A stretch of 64,000 bases of DNA from Advenella mimigardefordensis DPN7 (GCF_000521505.1 NZ_CP003915.1:3348001-3412000); one strand, 5' to 3'; positions 1 through 10,058 are shown, counted from the stretch's first letter. A program made the numbers and translations. The notes: generated by a model not told the origin, from the sequence alone.

Positions 1-1821
1 CAAGTCCCGATAGCCAAGGACAATCGGATCGAGCTCAACAGATTCAATGGCAGGCAATTCGCTGACCATTTCGCTGATGGTTTCCAGCAATCCCTGCAAT
101 TTGCGCAGAATCTGCGGCTCTACATAAGATTGCAGCTCCTGGCGCCAGACGCGGCTGCGCTCGATCAGCTTACCAGCCAGATTCAGATTGAGCGGCGGCA
201 GATCCACACCCCGATCCGAAGCAGAAAAGCGCACCAAATGTCCGCCTTCGCCAAACCAGATCCATGGCCCGAAAATCGGATCGCGACTGACACGAATCAT
301 GACCGAAGGAACGTCGTCCTGCGTACTGAAATGTTCATCTTCTTCGTCACGCTCCCAGTGCACATCCGGGTGAAAGCACTCCAGCAGCGCAATACATTGT
401 TCACGAGAAAGCTGATCGCCCCCCTCCCTGCCGGCGGCCTCCAGAATCGCGCGTGCCTGTTCCAGCTCTGCCGGCCGCTGTCCGGAATGTACATAACGGG
501 TTTGCTGCAGCAGTTGCTGATTATAGTGATAGGACGTAAGTGACAAAACCGCACTGAGCGCCGTTTCCGGCGTGCGAAAGGCTGGCATACCGGTTTGATC
601 CAGCAGCCGGCGCAGGGGACGCATTTTGGCTTCTCCCAGCAGGCAGGTCACGATAGGCTTGCTCGCACCGGGCGCGAATGCGGCCAGCGCCTCAACCACT
701 TTGGGCATATCACAAAACTCATCCGGCGCCAGAATCACCATGACTGCATCTACCTGACTATCTGCAATCAGACAGCGCAAGCCTTCAATCAGCGCATCGG
801 GCGTGAGCGGCACATAGGGAATCACCGGATTATCAACCAGGGTGCTAACGCCAAAAATTTCGCTCAGACACTTGACCGTACCCTGGGTCAGGGTCGCCAT
901 CAACATGGAACTTTCAGCAGGAATCGCATCCTGCACCAGCTGCGCCGACGCACGGCCATTGGCCAGCATGGCAATCTTGCCGCCGCGCGGTCTTCTGGCG
1001 TAGGACATGGCCTTGATGGCGGCAAACAGTTCAACAAAATAATTCACGCGAATCGCGCCTGCCCGCCTGAGCGCTGCATCCAGCACTGCATCACTGCCGG
1101 ACAGTTCCGCATCGGAGCGACCGGCACGCAATACAATCACCGGTTTCACACTGGATGCAGCGCGCAACGCACTGATCAGTTCCCTGCCCGAAGTGAGTTT
1201 ATCCAGGTACAAGGCAATGCTGTCTGTGCGCGGATCGGTGGCCAGATACTCCACCAGTTCCGGCAGATCAACATCGGTCACCTCTCCCAGCGATACGGCA
1301 GCAGACAATCCCAAATTGACATCTTCGGCCCAGTCGATGATAGAACGCAACAGCATGCGCGATTGCGATATCACGGCAATCCGTCCTGCGCGCGGCTGCA
1401 TCTGCGCCAGACTCAGGTTCAGATTCAGATGCGGTCGATAAATACCGAAAGCGCGCGGCCCCAGCAGCATGACGCTATGCTCCTGACACCAGGCCTGAAT
1501 CAGATCACGGGTGTCCTGCGGCGCCTGATCAACCACCTGACCGGGCAACAACAGTAGCGCACGCGGGGGCGCCACTGCCATTTGCTGCAGAACAGCAGCC
1601 AGCAACCCGGACCGGACACAAATCACGGCAAGGTCACGGCCAGGCGTCATTGTCCACTGCGACAGCTGTTGCTGCGCCAAGGCAGGGTCGTCTGGCAGCG
1701 GTAGTAAATCGGTGGCGGACCGCAGGTAGGCTGGAACCTGCGTGAAAACGGCAAGCTCGGTGTCGGCAACAACACATAGCGAGCGTGGTTCAAAAAATGC
1801 CGCGAGTCGGTGGCGCAACAT
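1..1821 (-). CDS. NDP-forming acyl-CoA synthetase-like protein, 3' end outside window
   Basis: An open frame on the minus strand runs from an ATG at 1821 to base 1 without a stop (607 codons), so the C-terminus lies outside the window. The order is an N-terminal CoA-binding Rossmann domain (residues 1 to about 130), then succinyl-CoA-ligase-like flavodoxin domains (about 140-450), then the start of what may be an ATP-grasp or linker region. The segment around ISQSRMLLRSIIDWA and DVDLPELVEYLATDP matches the ADP-forming acetyl-CoA synthetase / protein acetyltransferase (Pat) alpha-domain family. The family's SHTGA loop, which carries the catalytic phospho-histidine, is missing near residue 235, where AGRSDAELSGSDAV reads straight through. 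It may therefore be a regulatory or acetyltransferase-fused member rather than a working ligase. It is divergent from gltX. Confidence 0.8.
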   Translation of the reverse strand, partial: MLRHRLAAFFEPRSLCVVADTELAVFTQVPAYLRSATDLLPLPDDPALAQQQLSQWTMTPGRDLAVICVRSGLLAAVLQQMAVAPPRALLLLPGQVVDQAPQDTRDLIQAWCQEHSVMLLGPRAFGIYRPHLNLNLSLAQMQPRAGRIAVISQSRMLLRSIIDWAEDVNLGLSAAVSLGEVTDVDLPELVEYLATDPRTDSIALYLDKLTSGRELISALRAASSVKPVIVLRAGRSDAELSGSDAVLDAALRRAGAIRVNYFVELFAAIKAMSYARRPRGGKIAMLANGRASAQLVQDAIPAESSMLMATLTQGTVKCLSEIFGVSTLVDNPVIPYVPLTPDALIEGLRCLIADSQVDAVMVILAPDEFCDMPKVVEALAAFAPGASKPIVTCLLGEAKMRPLRRLLDQTGMPAFRTPETALSAVLSLTSYHYNQQLLQQTRYVHSGQRPAELEQARAILEAAGREGGDQLSREQCIALLECFHPDVHWERDEEDEHFSTQDDVPSVMIRVSRDPIFGPWIWFGEGGHLVRFSASDRGVDLPPLNLNLAGKLIERSRVWRQELQSYVEPQILRKLQGLLETISEMVSELPAIESVELDPIVLGYRDL

Positions 1822-1953
1822 ACATCCTCTTGACGGTTGAATGATTTGAACGGGCCATATCTTTTTATATAAACAGCTGATTCATTTGCTCTGGCCATTC
1901 ATAACATTTTAAACTGACTCTCTTCTGATTTATCCAATTGCCGAGCAATCACA

Positions 1954-3369
1954 ATGAATACGCCCCAATCTGCCCCGACAGCAGTCCGCACCCGGTTCGC
2001 CCCCTCTCCTACCGGTTATCTTCACCTGGGTGGCGCACGCACCGCCCTGTTTTCCTGGGCCTTCGCCCGCCATCACAATGGCACATTCGTGCTGCGCGTG
2101 GAGGATACCGATGTGCAGCGTTCTACGCCACAGGCGGTACAGGCCATTCTGGACGGTATGAAATGGCTGTCACTGGATGCAGACGAAGGCCCTTTCTATC
2201 AGATGCAGCGCATCGATCGCTATAAAGAAGTGCTGGCTACCATGCTGGACGCAGGCACTGCCTACTACTGCTATAGCAGCCCGGAAGAAGTGGAGCAAAT
2301 GCGCGAACTGGCCAAGGCGCAGGGACGCAAGCCAAAATATGATGGCACCTGGCGCCCTGAGCCTGGTAAAGCACTGCCACCCGTACCGGAAGGACGCAAG
2401 CCGGTTGTCAGGTTCCGCAACCCGACAGAAGGCGTCGTGACCTGGAACGATATGCTCAAGGGGCCCATTTCAATCGACAACGCCGAACTGGATGATCTGA
2501 TTATTGCCCGTCCCGATGGCACACCAACCTATAACTTCTGTGTGGTGGTCGACGATCACGACATGCAAATCACTCATGTGATTCGCGGCGACGACCACGT
2601 CAACAACACGCCTCGTCAGATCAACATTCTGAAAGCGCTGGGCGCACCCGTGCCCGAGTATGGACACCTGCCGATGATTCTCGGGCCTGACGGCCAGAAA
2701 CTTTCCAAGCGCCACGGCGCAGTCAGTGTCATGGAATACGATACACAGGGCTATTTGCCTGAAGCAATGATCAACTATCTGGCCCGCCTGGGTTGGAGCC
2801 ATGGCGACCAGGAATTGTTCTCGCGCGAGCAGTTTGTGCAGTGGTTCGATACGCGCAATCTATCGAAGTCCGCCGCGCAATGGGATCCCAAAAAACTCAA
2901 TTGGGTCAATGCACACTACATCAGGGAACTCACCGACGACGCATTGGTTGCCCATGTTGCGCCACGTATTGCGGCACGCGGCGGCAACACGGAAGACCTC
3001 GATCTGGTCGCCATTTTGAATCTGTTCCGTGATCGGGCAGAGACACTTGAACAACTGGCCGATAACGCGATGCTCTTTTGTGCCCCTTATCAGCCTGCAG
3101 ATGCTCAGCTTGCTGCTACGGTACTGACCGATGAAGCGCGTGCAACCCTGAAAAAATTCGCCACCGCAGCGGCTGCGCTTGACGCATGGGATGTGCCAAC
3201 CCTGGCGGCACTGGTCAAACAGTTTCTGGCCGACAACGGTTTGAAGATGCCGCAACTTGGTATCCCATTGCGCGTTGCCGTTACCGGCCAAAAACAAACG
3301 CCGGCCATTGATGCCGTCCTTGCCATTCTGGGTCGTGATCTCGTTCTGCAACGACTGAATCAGGTTTAA
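1954..3369 (+). CDS. gltX: Glutamyl-tRNA synthetase
   Basis: 471 residues, the normal length for bacterial GluRS. It charges tRNA(Glu) with glutamate in the cytoplasm. This is a class I synthetase: the HIGH motif appears as HLGG at residues 24-27, after the family-typical [17 protein letters not shown] opening, and the KMSKS loop as KLSKR at 249-253. The anticodon-binding helical domain follows. The start is the ATG at 1954, with only a weak upstream GAG as ribosome site. A strong terminator follows the stop. Confidence 0.97.
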   Translation: MNTPQSAPTAVRTRFAPSPTGYLHLGGARTALFSWAFARHHNGTFVLRVEDTDVQRSTPQAVQAILDGMKWLSLDADEGPFYQMQRIDRYKEVLATMLDAGTAYYCYSSPEEVEQMRELAKAQGRKPKYDGTWRPEPGKALPPVPEGRKPVVRFRNPTEGVVTWNDMLKGPISIDNAELDDLIIARPDGTPTYNFCVVVDDHDMQITHVIRGDDHVNNTPRQINILKALGAPVPEYGHLPMILGPDGQKLSKRHGAVSVMEYDTQGYLPEAMINYLARLGWSHGDQELFSREQFVQWFDTRNLSKSAAQWDPKKLNWVNAHYIRELTDDALVAHVAPRIAARGGNTEDLDLVAILNLFRDRAETLEQLADNAMLFCAPYQPADAQLAATVLTDEARATLKKFATAAAALDAWDVPTLAALVKQFLADNGLKMPQLGIPLRVAVTGQKQTPAIDAVLAILGRDLVLQRLNQV

Positions 3370-3406
3370 CGATCACCACAAACCCGGCAGATTAAAATCA
3401 TGCCGC

Positions 3407-3447
3407 AAGAACAAAACGCTGCTTCAATCGCAGCGTTTTGTTCTTTT
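3407..3447 (+). terminator. Rho-independent terminator after gltX
   Basis: A perfect 16-bp stem (3407-3422 with 3430-3445) and a 7-nt loop, followed by a short T stretch. The A-rich left arm also gives a T stretch on the opposite strand, so it could work in both directions. Confidence 0.85.
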
Positions 3448-4124
3448 GAACGTATCTGCTGTTGCAAAAATGTTGGTTTTTAACAAAACATCGCAAAGCA
3501 CACAGGCAAGCGCTTGTGCAGTATCACCAGGATCATGCTTTCGAATGCAACTGGCCACTCAGGGAACCCGGACAAAGCCCCATAAACAAACAGCCAGGAA
3601 CACTATCTTCGCAACGCCGGTTCGCCTGCATGGCGGCTTTAAAAAATCAGGCACAGGACGCAGAGCGTTATAAACACTGGCTTTGCGAAACATCACCCGT
3701 ATTCTCAGGAATACCAGACCAAGGTAGAACATGTTTTGAAAGCCGCCAGTCGTGCATGTACATTCGCGGCAAAAAAACACAGTTGAAATGACGAAGAGTG
3801 ATTTGAAAAATCACTGTGCATGCGCAAGATGAAAATTTCAGACGAATACAAAACACCAAATCAACCGGCCTGAGAGCTCAATAAATTGAGTTAAGCCAAT
3901 AATATCAATAAGAAATTCTTTCGTTATGCGACGTTATGCGTTACCCTTACGCTTATGATGAAATTTGAATTCATTTCATCAGATCCATTTGAGATGTTTC
4001 GCACACAGCGTGGGGAACATATCAAATGGTAGTTAAGCCAAGCTCTTTCGTTGCTTGTCTTGAATTATATCTACGTAGATGTATTTTCTATTTGTGATTA
4101 GGACCCTTTCTAAGGAGCAATATC
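3448..4124. other. Non-coding AT-rich region upstream of the H1-like gene
   Basis: About 680 bases without a convincing gene. Open frames of 75 and 109 codons begin near 3446 and 3462, but they lack a good ribosome site and recognisable protein character. The second half is AT-rich. It contains a tandem pair of CGTTATGCG (3922-3930 and 3932-3940) and a 9-bp inverted repeat (3956-3964 with 3973-3981) centred on an EcoRI-like GAATTC. These may be regulatory for the downstream gene; no clear promoter could be assigned. Confidence 0.5.
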
Positions 4125-4916
4125 ATGGCTACTACCGCCAAGAAAGCTGTAAAGAAAGCTGCAGCTAAACCTGCAGCCAAGAAAGCAGTCGCCAAAAAGG
4201 CACCTGCAAAGAAAGCAGTTGTGAAGAAAACACCTGCCAAAAAAGTCGTTGCTAAAAAAGTAGTGGCTAAAAAAACAGTCGCCAAAAAAGCGCCAGCCAA
4301 GAAAGTCGTAGCTAAAAAAGCCGTCGCCAAAAAAGCGCCAGCCAAGAAAGCAGTAGCTAAAAAGGTCGTCGCTAAAAAAGCACCAGCCAAGAAAGCAGTA
4401 GCTAAAAAAGCCGTCGCTAAAAAAGCACCAGCCAAGAAAGCAGTAGCTAAAAAAGCCGTCGCTAAAAAAGCACCGGCCAAGAAAGCAGTAGCTAAAAAAG
4501 CCGTCGCCAAAAAAGCGCCAGCCAAGAAAGCCGTTGCCAAGAAGGTCGTCGCTAAAAAAGCACCAGCCAAGAAAGCAGTAGCTAAAAAAGCTGTCGCCAA
4601 AAAAGCGCCAGCCAAGAAAGCCGTTGCCAAAAAGGTCGTCGCTAAAAAAGCACCAGCCAAGAAAGCAGTAGCTAAAAAAGCCGTTGCTAAAAAGGTCGTC
4701 GCTAAAAAAGCAGTGGCCAAAAAGGCGCCTGCTAAAACGGTAGCGAAAAAGGCACCTGCAAAAAAGCCGGTCGCTAGGAAGACACCTGCTGCCAAAAAGC
4801 CAGTCGTGAAAAAAGCACCGGCTGCACCGGTAGCAGAAACCGTGTCAGCCGATGATGCAAAAACCGCAAGCAATACGTCTGCAGCATGGCCATTCCCAAC
4901 GGGTGGTCGTCCCTAA
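4125..4916 (+). CDS. Histone H1-like DNA-binding protein
   Basis: 263 residues made almost wholly of Lys, Ala, Pro and Val, as in the Bordetella BpH1 / chlamydial Hc family of H1-like nucleoid proteins. It should bind and condense DNA through its basic repeats. After a short [13 protein letters not shown] opening come imperfect 15-residue units ([15 protein letters not shown] type). A less basic tail ends in [11 protein letters not shown], which I recall as typical of the Burkholderiales members. A good ribosome site (AAGGAG, 4112-4117) precedes the ATG. It stands alone between a terminator-bounded region and yggT. The length is expected to vary between strains because the repeats are near identical at DNA level. 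Confidence 0.9.
   Translation: MATTAKKAVKKAAAKPAAKKAVAKKAPAKKAVVKKTPAKKVVAKKVVAKKTVAKKAPAKKVVAKKAVAKKAPAKKAVAKKVVAKKAPAKKAVAKKAVAKKAPAKKAVAKKAVAKKAPAKKAVAKKAVAKKAPAKKAVAKKVVAKKAPAKKAVAKKAVAKKAPAKKAVAKKVVAKKAPAKKAVAKKAVAKKVVAKKAVAKKAPAKTVAKKAPAKKPVARKTPAAKKPVVKKAPAAPVAETVSADDAKTASNTSAAWPFPTGGRP
4280..4735 (+). repeat. Tandem 45-bp coding repeats within the H1-like gene
   Basis: Roughly ten imperfect copies of a 45-bp unit encoding [15 protein letters not shown], alternating with a KVVA variant. Copies differ mainly at synonymous positions and by A/V exchanges. Boundaries are approximate because the units grade into each other. Confidence 0.8.
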
Positions 4917-5066
4917 GACGCGGCACCAGTCCGGTTATAATGATGTTGCCCTTCCGGACAGCACATTCATAACAGAGATGCAGGAGGTTCAGATCACCTC
5001 CTGCATTGCCGCTCAGATCTGGTTCAAACGGGCCGATCGAAGCGGGCCGCAGTTGTATTGATCAAG

Positions 5067-5096
5067 CCGTCCGACCTTTGGTTGGGCGGTTTTTTT
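5067..5096 (+). terminator. Rho-independent terminator after the H1-like gene
   Basis: A 10-bp stem with two G-U pairs (5067-5076 with 5080-5089), a 3-nt loop and a run of seven T (5090-5096). A second hairpin with an 11-bp perfect stem lies upstream (4978-4988 with 4996-5006) but has no T run. Confidence 0.8.
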
Positions 5097-5118
5097 ATTT
5101 TGTTCAGGCCCATCTATC

Positions 5119-5667
5119 ATGATTTCTTCCATCCTCACATTTCTGATTTCGACAGTATTCTCGCTGCTGATTTCTGTCTTTCTGCTCAGAGCCTGGATGT
5201 ACTGGGTACGGATCCACCCGTTTACTCCTTACGCCCGCCTGATCAATAACGTTACCGACTGGGCTGTCGTCCCCTTGCGCACGATTCTGCCAACAGGAAA
5301 CAAGATAGATAGCGCCTCTTTACTCATGGCGTTTATTTGCGCCGCCGTAGAACTGCTGCTGATGATGGCGGTGAGCGGTTTTGGGTTTGCAGACGGTCTG
5401 CTCGTGCGCCTGCCCGTGGTCGCCTTGCTGATGACCGTGAAATGGGCGCTGAGCCTGGCCACCTGGCTTTGCATTTTTCAGGCAATCCTGTCGTGGGTCA
5501 ACCCCATGCAACCGGTGATGCCAGTCCTCAATACGCTGCTGGCCCCATTACTTGATCCGATCCGTCGCCTGATGCCGCGGACGGGAATGATCGATTTCTC
5601 ACCGCTGGTGCTGATTCTTATTTTGCAGGTGCTGCAAATCGTCCTTGCCGGCCTGATGCCTTTTTAA
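5119..5667 (+). CDS. YggT family integral membrane protein
   Basis: 182 residues with four or more hydrophobic segments (about 5-25, 65-85, 95-125, 155-180). It has the YggT pattern of two related halves, each with an aromatic/Pro motif: WVRIHPFTPYARLINNVTD in the first and SWVNPMQPVMPVLNTLLAPLLDPIRRLMP in the second. The function of the family is poorly defined; it is linked to osmotic stress and, in some bacteria, cell division. The start at 5119 directly follows the terminator of the previous gene. A strong terminator separates it from the convergent kinase gene. Confidence 0.85.
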   Translation: MISSILTFLISTVFSLLISVFLLRAWMYWVRIHPFTPYARLINNVTDWAVVPLRTILPTGNKIDSASLLMAFICAAVELLLMMAVSGFGFADGLLVRLPVVALLMTVKWALSLATWLCIFQAILSWVNPMQPVMPVLNTLLAPLLDPIRRLMPRTGMIDFSPLVLILILQVLQIVLAGLMPF

Positions 5668-5692
5668 GATTTATTGTGGCCTCTGGAACAAC

Positions 5693-5728
5693 GGCCAGCC
5701 CGAAAAATGTACGGGCTGGCCTTTTTTT
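5693..5728 (+). terminator. Terminator between yggT-like gene and sugar kinase
   Basis: A perfect 10-bp GC-rich stem (5693-5702 with 5712-5721), a 9-nt A-rich loop and seven T (5722-5728). The T run reaches the stop codon of the convergent kinase gene. Confidence 0.88.
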
Positions 5729-6678
5729 CAGCTCGTGCTTTCAGGAAGCTGCAGACCATAAGCCGTATCCAGCAGGGCTGAAATCTCATCCCGTGATGGA
5801 CTGTGATTCTGTGGTCCCTGCGAGGCAATTTTAATGGCGCCCATGATATTGCCCAGCTTGCAGGCGTCTTCAAATGACCAGCCCAGCGTCAGTCCATACA
5901 ACAGCCCGCCCCGATGGGCATCGCCACATCCGGTCGGGTCGGTGACGGCGACGGCCTTGCATGGTGCGATTGCGCGCTGGCTGCCGTTTTCGTACAGCGT
6001 CGCGCCTTCGGCACCGCGGGTTACGATGACTGCCTTCAATCCTGCAGCCAGCTCGTCGATGGATTTTCCCATCCGCTGCTCAACCACCGAGGCTTCGTAG
6101 TCGTTAAAGGTCCAGACGTCGGCCAGTGCGTGCATGTCTTCCAGGTCCTGACGTTCAAACAGGGGCATCGCCTGTCCCAGGTCGAAAATAAACGGCACCT
6201 TGCTGGCATGCATGGCGCGGGCATGCTTGAACATCCCGTCCTTGGCGTCTGGCGCAACAATACCCCAGGCGGCCGCCTCTTCGCCAATATCATTTTCCGT
6301 AGAACGTGTCATGGCGCCCGGGTGGAATGCCGCGATCTGATTGCCCGACAGATCGGTAGTGATATGGCACTGCGGTGTGAACATGTCGTCCAGCACACGT
6401 ACCAGACGAGTATCGATACCCAGGCTGCGCATATGCGCCAGATAATCACCCGCATCGGGCCCGACAGTGGCGACAGGCACTGGATTGCCACCAAGCAGCA
6501 TGAGGTTGTAGGCGATATTGCCTGCACAACCACCAAATTCCTTGCGCATGGTGGGCACAAAGAAGGACACACTCAATGACTTGATATTTTCCGGGAGGAT
6601 GTGATCCTTGAAATGACCCTCAAAGGTCGTGATGGTGTCAAAGGCCACCGAGCCGCAAATAAGAACTGCATTATTCAT
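5728..6678 (-). CDS. PfkB/ribokinase-family carbohydrate (adenosine-type) kinase
   Basis: 316 residues. The PfkB-family signature regions are present: GGCAGN at residues 49-54 and the ATP/anion-hole motif DPTGCGDA at 247-254, with Asp253 as the expected catalytic base. The opening LICGSVAFDTI resembles bacterial adenosine kinase-like members, but the substrate cannot be fixed from sequence alone. It is the last gene of a minus-strand run (tlpA-like to this gene), 10 nt after the DUF3426 gene. Confidence 0.88.
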   Translation of the reverse strand: MNNAVLICGSVAFDTITTFEGHFKDHILPENIKSLSVSFFVPTMRKEFGGCAGNIAYNLMLLGGNPVPVATVGPDAGDYLAHMRSLGIDTRLVRVLDDMFTPQCHITTDLSGNQIAAFHPGAMTRSTENDIGEEAAAWGIVAPDAKDGMFKHARAMHASKVPFIFDLGQAMPLFERQDLEDMHALADVWTFNDYEASVVEQRMGKSIDELAAGLKAVIVTRGAEGATLYENGSQRAIAPCKAVAVTDPTGCGDAHRGGLLYGLTLGWSFEDACKLGNIMGAIKIASQGPQNHSPSRDEISALLDTAYGLQLPESTS

Positions 6679-6688
6679 TGAAAAACCT

Positions 6689-7723
6689 TCAGGGATAAAA
6701 CAAACTCAATTCGAAACCGGCCACGTCGGTACGACTGACCTGCACCGGCAGATCGATGGCAATTTCGTCATTTGGCTGGAACGCCCGCTTTTGCGCATCG
6801 GGCAGCAGATATTCTTCAGGCTTGATGATACGTCGGGCAGAAACGGACTCGGACGCATCCTTTAAGCTCAGTACCAGCGACGGTAACGGCTGGGCAATGG
6901 TATCGTTATTTTTAAGGATCGCCTGCAGCCTGAAACTGTGGATGTCGGCGGTCGTCGCCGGCGTCTTTACCTGGCGCAAGGCCGGCTTCAGGATGGCTAA
7001 ATGGCGTACGGAGCGCGTGTAACCGACCTCACACCCCACGAAACTGCACAATTGCACAAGCTGGGGGCGCAGGGTTGGTGCTACATTGACAATCTGGTTC
7101 CGGAACACCACAGCGCCCTGAGCAAAGAGAATAATCAGCGCGAACAATACGGCCAGAAACCAGATCAGACCGCTACCGTTGCTGTGCTCTGGGTCATCAT
7201 ACTCGGTGTCACGCTGCACGCGTCGACGATACTGGCCTTCCACGTGCACCCGGGGCGCCGCTCCCCGACCATCCTGATTATAGGCGCCGCTGCCCGACAG
7301 GCTGGGCGCATCCACCAGGAAACGCTCGCCAGCTCCCCGGTCGCGATCGCGCACCCGTCCTCTTCGCGGCGTGGACCGATCGTCCAGCTCGTCCAGGGTC
7401 GGTTCAATCGCCTGGTCCGATAGCGGATCGGCATCCTCATGATACTGCCTTGGTGACGCAGCGGCACGCGCCTGGCGATCTGTGTCACGTACATCACGCA
7501 AGGAATGGCGGGATGCGGGCGCTGGCTCAGAGCCAGCAGAAAGCGTATCGGTGTGGGGTTGTTCAGCCTGCAGGACCGGGAAATCGGTCTCATCGTCCAC
7601 CTCATGTTCGAAGGCGTTGAAAACGGTGGAGCAAACGCCGCAACGCACCTTGCCCTCACGCGCATTCAACTGCGCCGGAGTCACATCAAAGCGGGTACTG
7701 CAATCTGGACAACGCGTTTTCAT
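6689..7723 (-). CDS. Zinc-ribbon and DUF3426 membrane protein
   Basis: 344 residues. The N-terminal zinc ribbon (MJ0042 type) has Cys5, Cys8, Cys28 and Cys31. A long Asp/Arg-rich, probably disordered linker follows, then one transmembrane segment (about 193-215) and a C-terminal DUF3426 domain. The topology suggests a cytoplasmic metal-binding head and a periplasmic C-terminal domain. The role is unknown. It sits between prmA and the sugar kinase, an arrangement I recall from Bordetella relatives. Confidence 0.85.
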   Translation of the reverse strand: MKTRCPDCSTRFDVTPAQLNAREGKVRCGVCSTVFNAFEHEVDDETDFPVLQAEQPHTDTLSAGSEPAPASRHSLRDVRDTDRQARAAASPRQYHEDADPLSDQAIEPTLDELDDRSTPRRGRVRDRDRGAGERFLVDAPSLSGSGAYNQDGRGAAPRVHVEGQYRRRVQRDTEYDDPEHSNGSGLIWFLAVLFALIILFAQGAVVFRNQIVNVAPTLRPQLVQLCSFVGCEVGYTRSVRHLAILKPALRQVKTPATTADIHSFRLQAILKNNDTIAQPLPSLVLSLKDASESVSARRIIKPEEYLLPDAQKRAFQPNDEIAIDLPVQVSRTDVAGFELSLFYP

Positions 7724-7732
7724 ACATGCCTC

Positions 7733-8650
7733 TCAGGTCTGCTTGCGAGTGCCGGCCAGGCAAACCCATCCATCATGACTGCGCCAAATCGACATGTCGA
7801 TCCACGGCGCATAGGCAGCAGCCACTTCCTGTGCCTGCCGCTCCAACACCCCGGACAGAATCAACTGACCGCCAGACGCCACCCGGCCGCATAACATGGG
7901 CGCCAGTACTTTGAGTGGATTGGACAGAATATTGGCCACAACCACATCAAATGTACCGGGCTGCAAGCCATCCGGCAGGCAGGCTTCGATACGCACCTGA
8001 TTGTTCTGGGCATTGTCGCGGGTCGATTGCACGGCCTGCTCATCGATATCGACACCAATGACTTCACGCGCCCCCAGTTTGGCGGCGATGATGGCCAGAA
8101 TGCCCGAACCACAACCGTAATCGAGCACACGCTGCCCCTGCTGCAGATGAGCGGCCAGCCATTGCGCACACAAGTGCGTCGTAGGATGACTGCCGGTTCC
8201 GAAAGCCAGTCCCGGATCCAGTTCGATCAGAATCGTACCGGCATCTGCATCGGCACCGGGCACGTCCGGGTTCTCGCGATGCCAGCTGGGCACGATCCAG
8301 ATCTGGTCGGTAATGCTGATAGGGTCAAACTGCGATTGAGTCAGTCGTACCCAATCGGTATCGGCCACCTCTCTGACGACTGCCGTAGCAGCATATTGTT
8401 CGCCCGCCTGCTGTTCCAGCGCCTGCAGAAGCACTTGCGGCTCCACATCGTCTGGCAGTAACGCAACAACACGATTGTGATGCCAGGCCTGAACATCAGG
8501 CTCCCCGCCAGGCTCGCCGAACAGTGGCGTTTCATGCTCGGTGCCCGAGTCGGCATCTTCTACCGATACCGACAGCACGCCAAGCTCAAGCAATATATCC
8601 GACAGCGCTTCCGCCCGGTCTTCCGAGCACGATAATACTAGTTCCCGCAT
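7733..8650 (-). CDS. prmA: Ribosomal protein L11 methyltransferase
   Basis: 305 residues. It uses S-adenosylmethionine to trimethylate ribosomal protein L11. There is an N-terminal L11-recognition domain, and the SAM-binding motif I is LDYGCGSGILAI (about residue 165). The VVANILSNPL segment corresponds to the family's catalytic motif IV. It lies 58 nt downstream of accC in the same direction. Confidence 0.95.
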   Translation of the reverse strand: MRELVLSCSEDRAEALSDILLELGVLSVSVEDADSGTEHETPLFGEPGGEPDVQAWHHNRVVALLPDDVEPQVLLQALEQQAGEQYAATAVVREVADTDWVRLTQSQFDPISITDQIWIVPSWHRENPDVPGADADAGTILIELDPGLAFGTGSHPTTHLCAQWLAAHLQQGQRVLDYGCGSGILAIIAAKLGAREVIGVDIDEQAVQSTRDNAQNNQVRIEACLPDGLQPGTFDVVVANILSNPLKVLAPMLCGRVASGGQLILSGVLERQAQEVAAAYAPWIDMSIWRSHDGWVCLAGTRKQT

Positions 8651-8708
8651 GGCCTATCCTCTTGCGTCGTTGCAAAAAAAGGTCCGAAGACCTTTTCTGC
8701 TGACTCGA

Positions 8709-10058
8709 TTATTTTGCTCGTTGTTCGAGTTTGTGTTCCAGATAATGGATACTGGTTCCACCCTCGACAAAACGCGCATCGGTCATGAGTTCACGATGCA
8801 GTGCAATGTTGGTTTGAATCCCTTCCACGACCATTTCAGACAGCGCCAGGTTCATGCGGGCAATCGCCTGTTCACGCGTGTCGCCGAACGTGATGAGCTT
8901 GGCGATCATGGAGTCATAATTGGGCGGTACCCGATAGCCATTGAACACATGTGAATCAATCCGAACACCCGGACCACCAGGCACATGCCAGTTGGTGATC
9001 AGGCCGGGCGATGGCATGAATGAATAGGGATCTTCAGCGTTGATACGGCACTCGATGGCATGACCTTTAAAGACAATATCACGCTGGCGCAGCTTGAACG
9101 GCTCGCCTGCGGCAATAAAGATCTGCTGCTGTACCAGATCAATACCTGTGATGCATTCGGTGACGGTGTGCTCAACCTGAATACGGGTATTCATTTCAAT
9201 GAAATAGAATTCCTCGTTCTCGTACAGGAACTCGAAGGTACCCGCACCGCGGTAACCCATTTTGCGGCAGGCTTCGGCACAACGCTCACCAATGCGTTCG
9301 ATCAGTTTGCGCGAAATGCCAGGCGCCGGCGCCTCTTCAATGACTTTCTGGTGGCGACGCTGCATTGAGCAATCGCGCTCACCCAGCCAGACGGCGTCTT
9401 TTTTGCCGTCAGCAAGAATCTGAATCTCCACGTGCCGCGGATTTTCCAGATACTTTTCCATGTACACTTCGGGATTATTGAATGCTGCCTGTGCTTCTGC
9501 CTTGGTCAGATTCACGGCACTCACCAGTGCAGCCTCGGTGTGGACTACGCGCATACCACGCCCGCCACCACCACCCGCGGCCTTGATGATGACCGGATAA
9601 CCTACCTTGCGGGCTGTTTCCATCATATAGGCAGGATCATCGGGCAGCGCGCCTTCTGAACCAGGTACAACCGGCACGCCGGCAGCAATCATCGCCTGCT
9701 TGGCGCTGACCTTGTCACCCATAATGCGAATGGATTCCGGACGCGGGCCAATGAATACAAAACCGGAACGCTCAACCCGTTCGGCAAAATCGGCATTTTC
9801 TGCCAGGAAACCATAGCCAGGGTGGATCGCCTCGGCATCGGTCACTTCTGCAGCAGAAATAATGGCCGGCATATGCAGATAACTCTGCTGGGCGGGTGCA
9901 GGGCCGATACATACTGACTCGTCGGCAAGACGTACATATTTGGCGTCGCGGTCGGCCTCGGAATGCACGACCACTGTTTTAATACCCAATTCGCGGCAGG
10001 CGCGCTGGATCCGCAGGGCGATCTCACCCCGGTTTGCAATCAGGATTTTTTCAAACAT
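8709..10058 (-). CDS. accC: Acetyl-CoA carboxylase, biotin carboxylase subunit
   Basis: 449 residues, standard length. It carboxylates the biotin on AccB using ATP and bicarbonate, the first step of malonyl-CoA and fatty acid synthesis. The ATP-grasp fold shows the glycine-rich loop [12 protein letters not shown] (about residue 159), the segment [18 protein letters not shown] and the active-site segment [14 protein letters not shown]. It follows accB with a 2-nt gap, so the two subunits are translated from one message. Confidence 0.98.
   Translation of the reverse strand: MFEKILIANRGEIALRIQRACRELGIKTVVVHSEADRDAKYVRLADESVCIGPAPAQQSYLHMPAIISAAEVTDAEAIHPGYGFLAENADFAERVERSGFVFIGPRPESIRIMGDKVSAKQAMIAAGVPVVPGSEGALPDDPAYMMETARKVGYPVIIKAAGGGGGRGMRVVHTEAALVSAVNLTKAEAQAAFNNPEVYMEKYLENPRHVEIQILADGKKDAVWLGERDCSMQRRHQKVIEEAPAPGISRKLIERIGERCAEACRKMGYRGAGTFEFLYENEEFYFIEMNTRIQVEHTVTECITGIDLVQQQIFIAAGEPFKLRQRDIVFKGHAIECRINAEDPYSFMPSPGLITNWHVPGGPGVRIDSHVFNGYRVPPNYDSMIAKLITFGDTREQAIARMNLALSEMVVEGIQTNIALHRELMTDARFVEGGTSIHYLEHKLEQRAK

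Noticed and set aside
595..1557. A 320-codon plus-strand open frame and neighbours at 130-543
   Set aside because: The composition (His/Gln-rich) is typical of an antisense shadow. The minus strand carries a continuous CoA-ligase-like protein over the same bases.
3446..3791. Two open frames of 75 and 109 codons after gltX
   Set aside because: They start in or next to the gltX terminator, have no ribosome site and no recognisable protein features.
4088..4873. A 261-codon minus-strand frame of Ala/Phe/Leu repeats
   Set aside because: It is the complement of the H1-like repeats; the plus frame has the ribosome site and family-typical ends.
4978..5006. An 11-bp hairpin considered as a terminator
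   Set aside because: It has no T run; the real terminator with seven T lies 60 bases further on.
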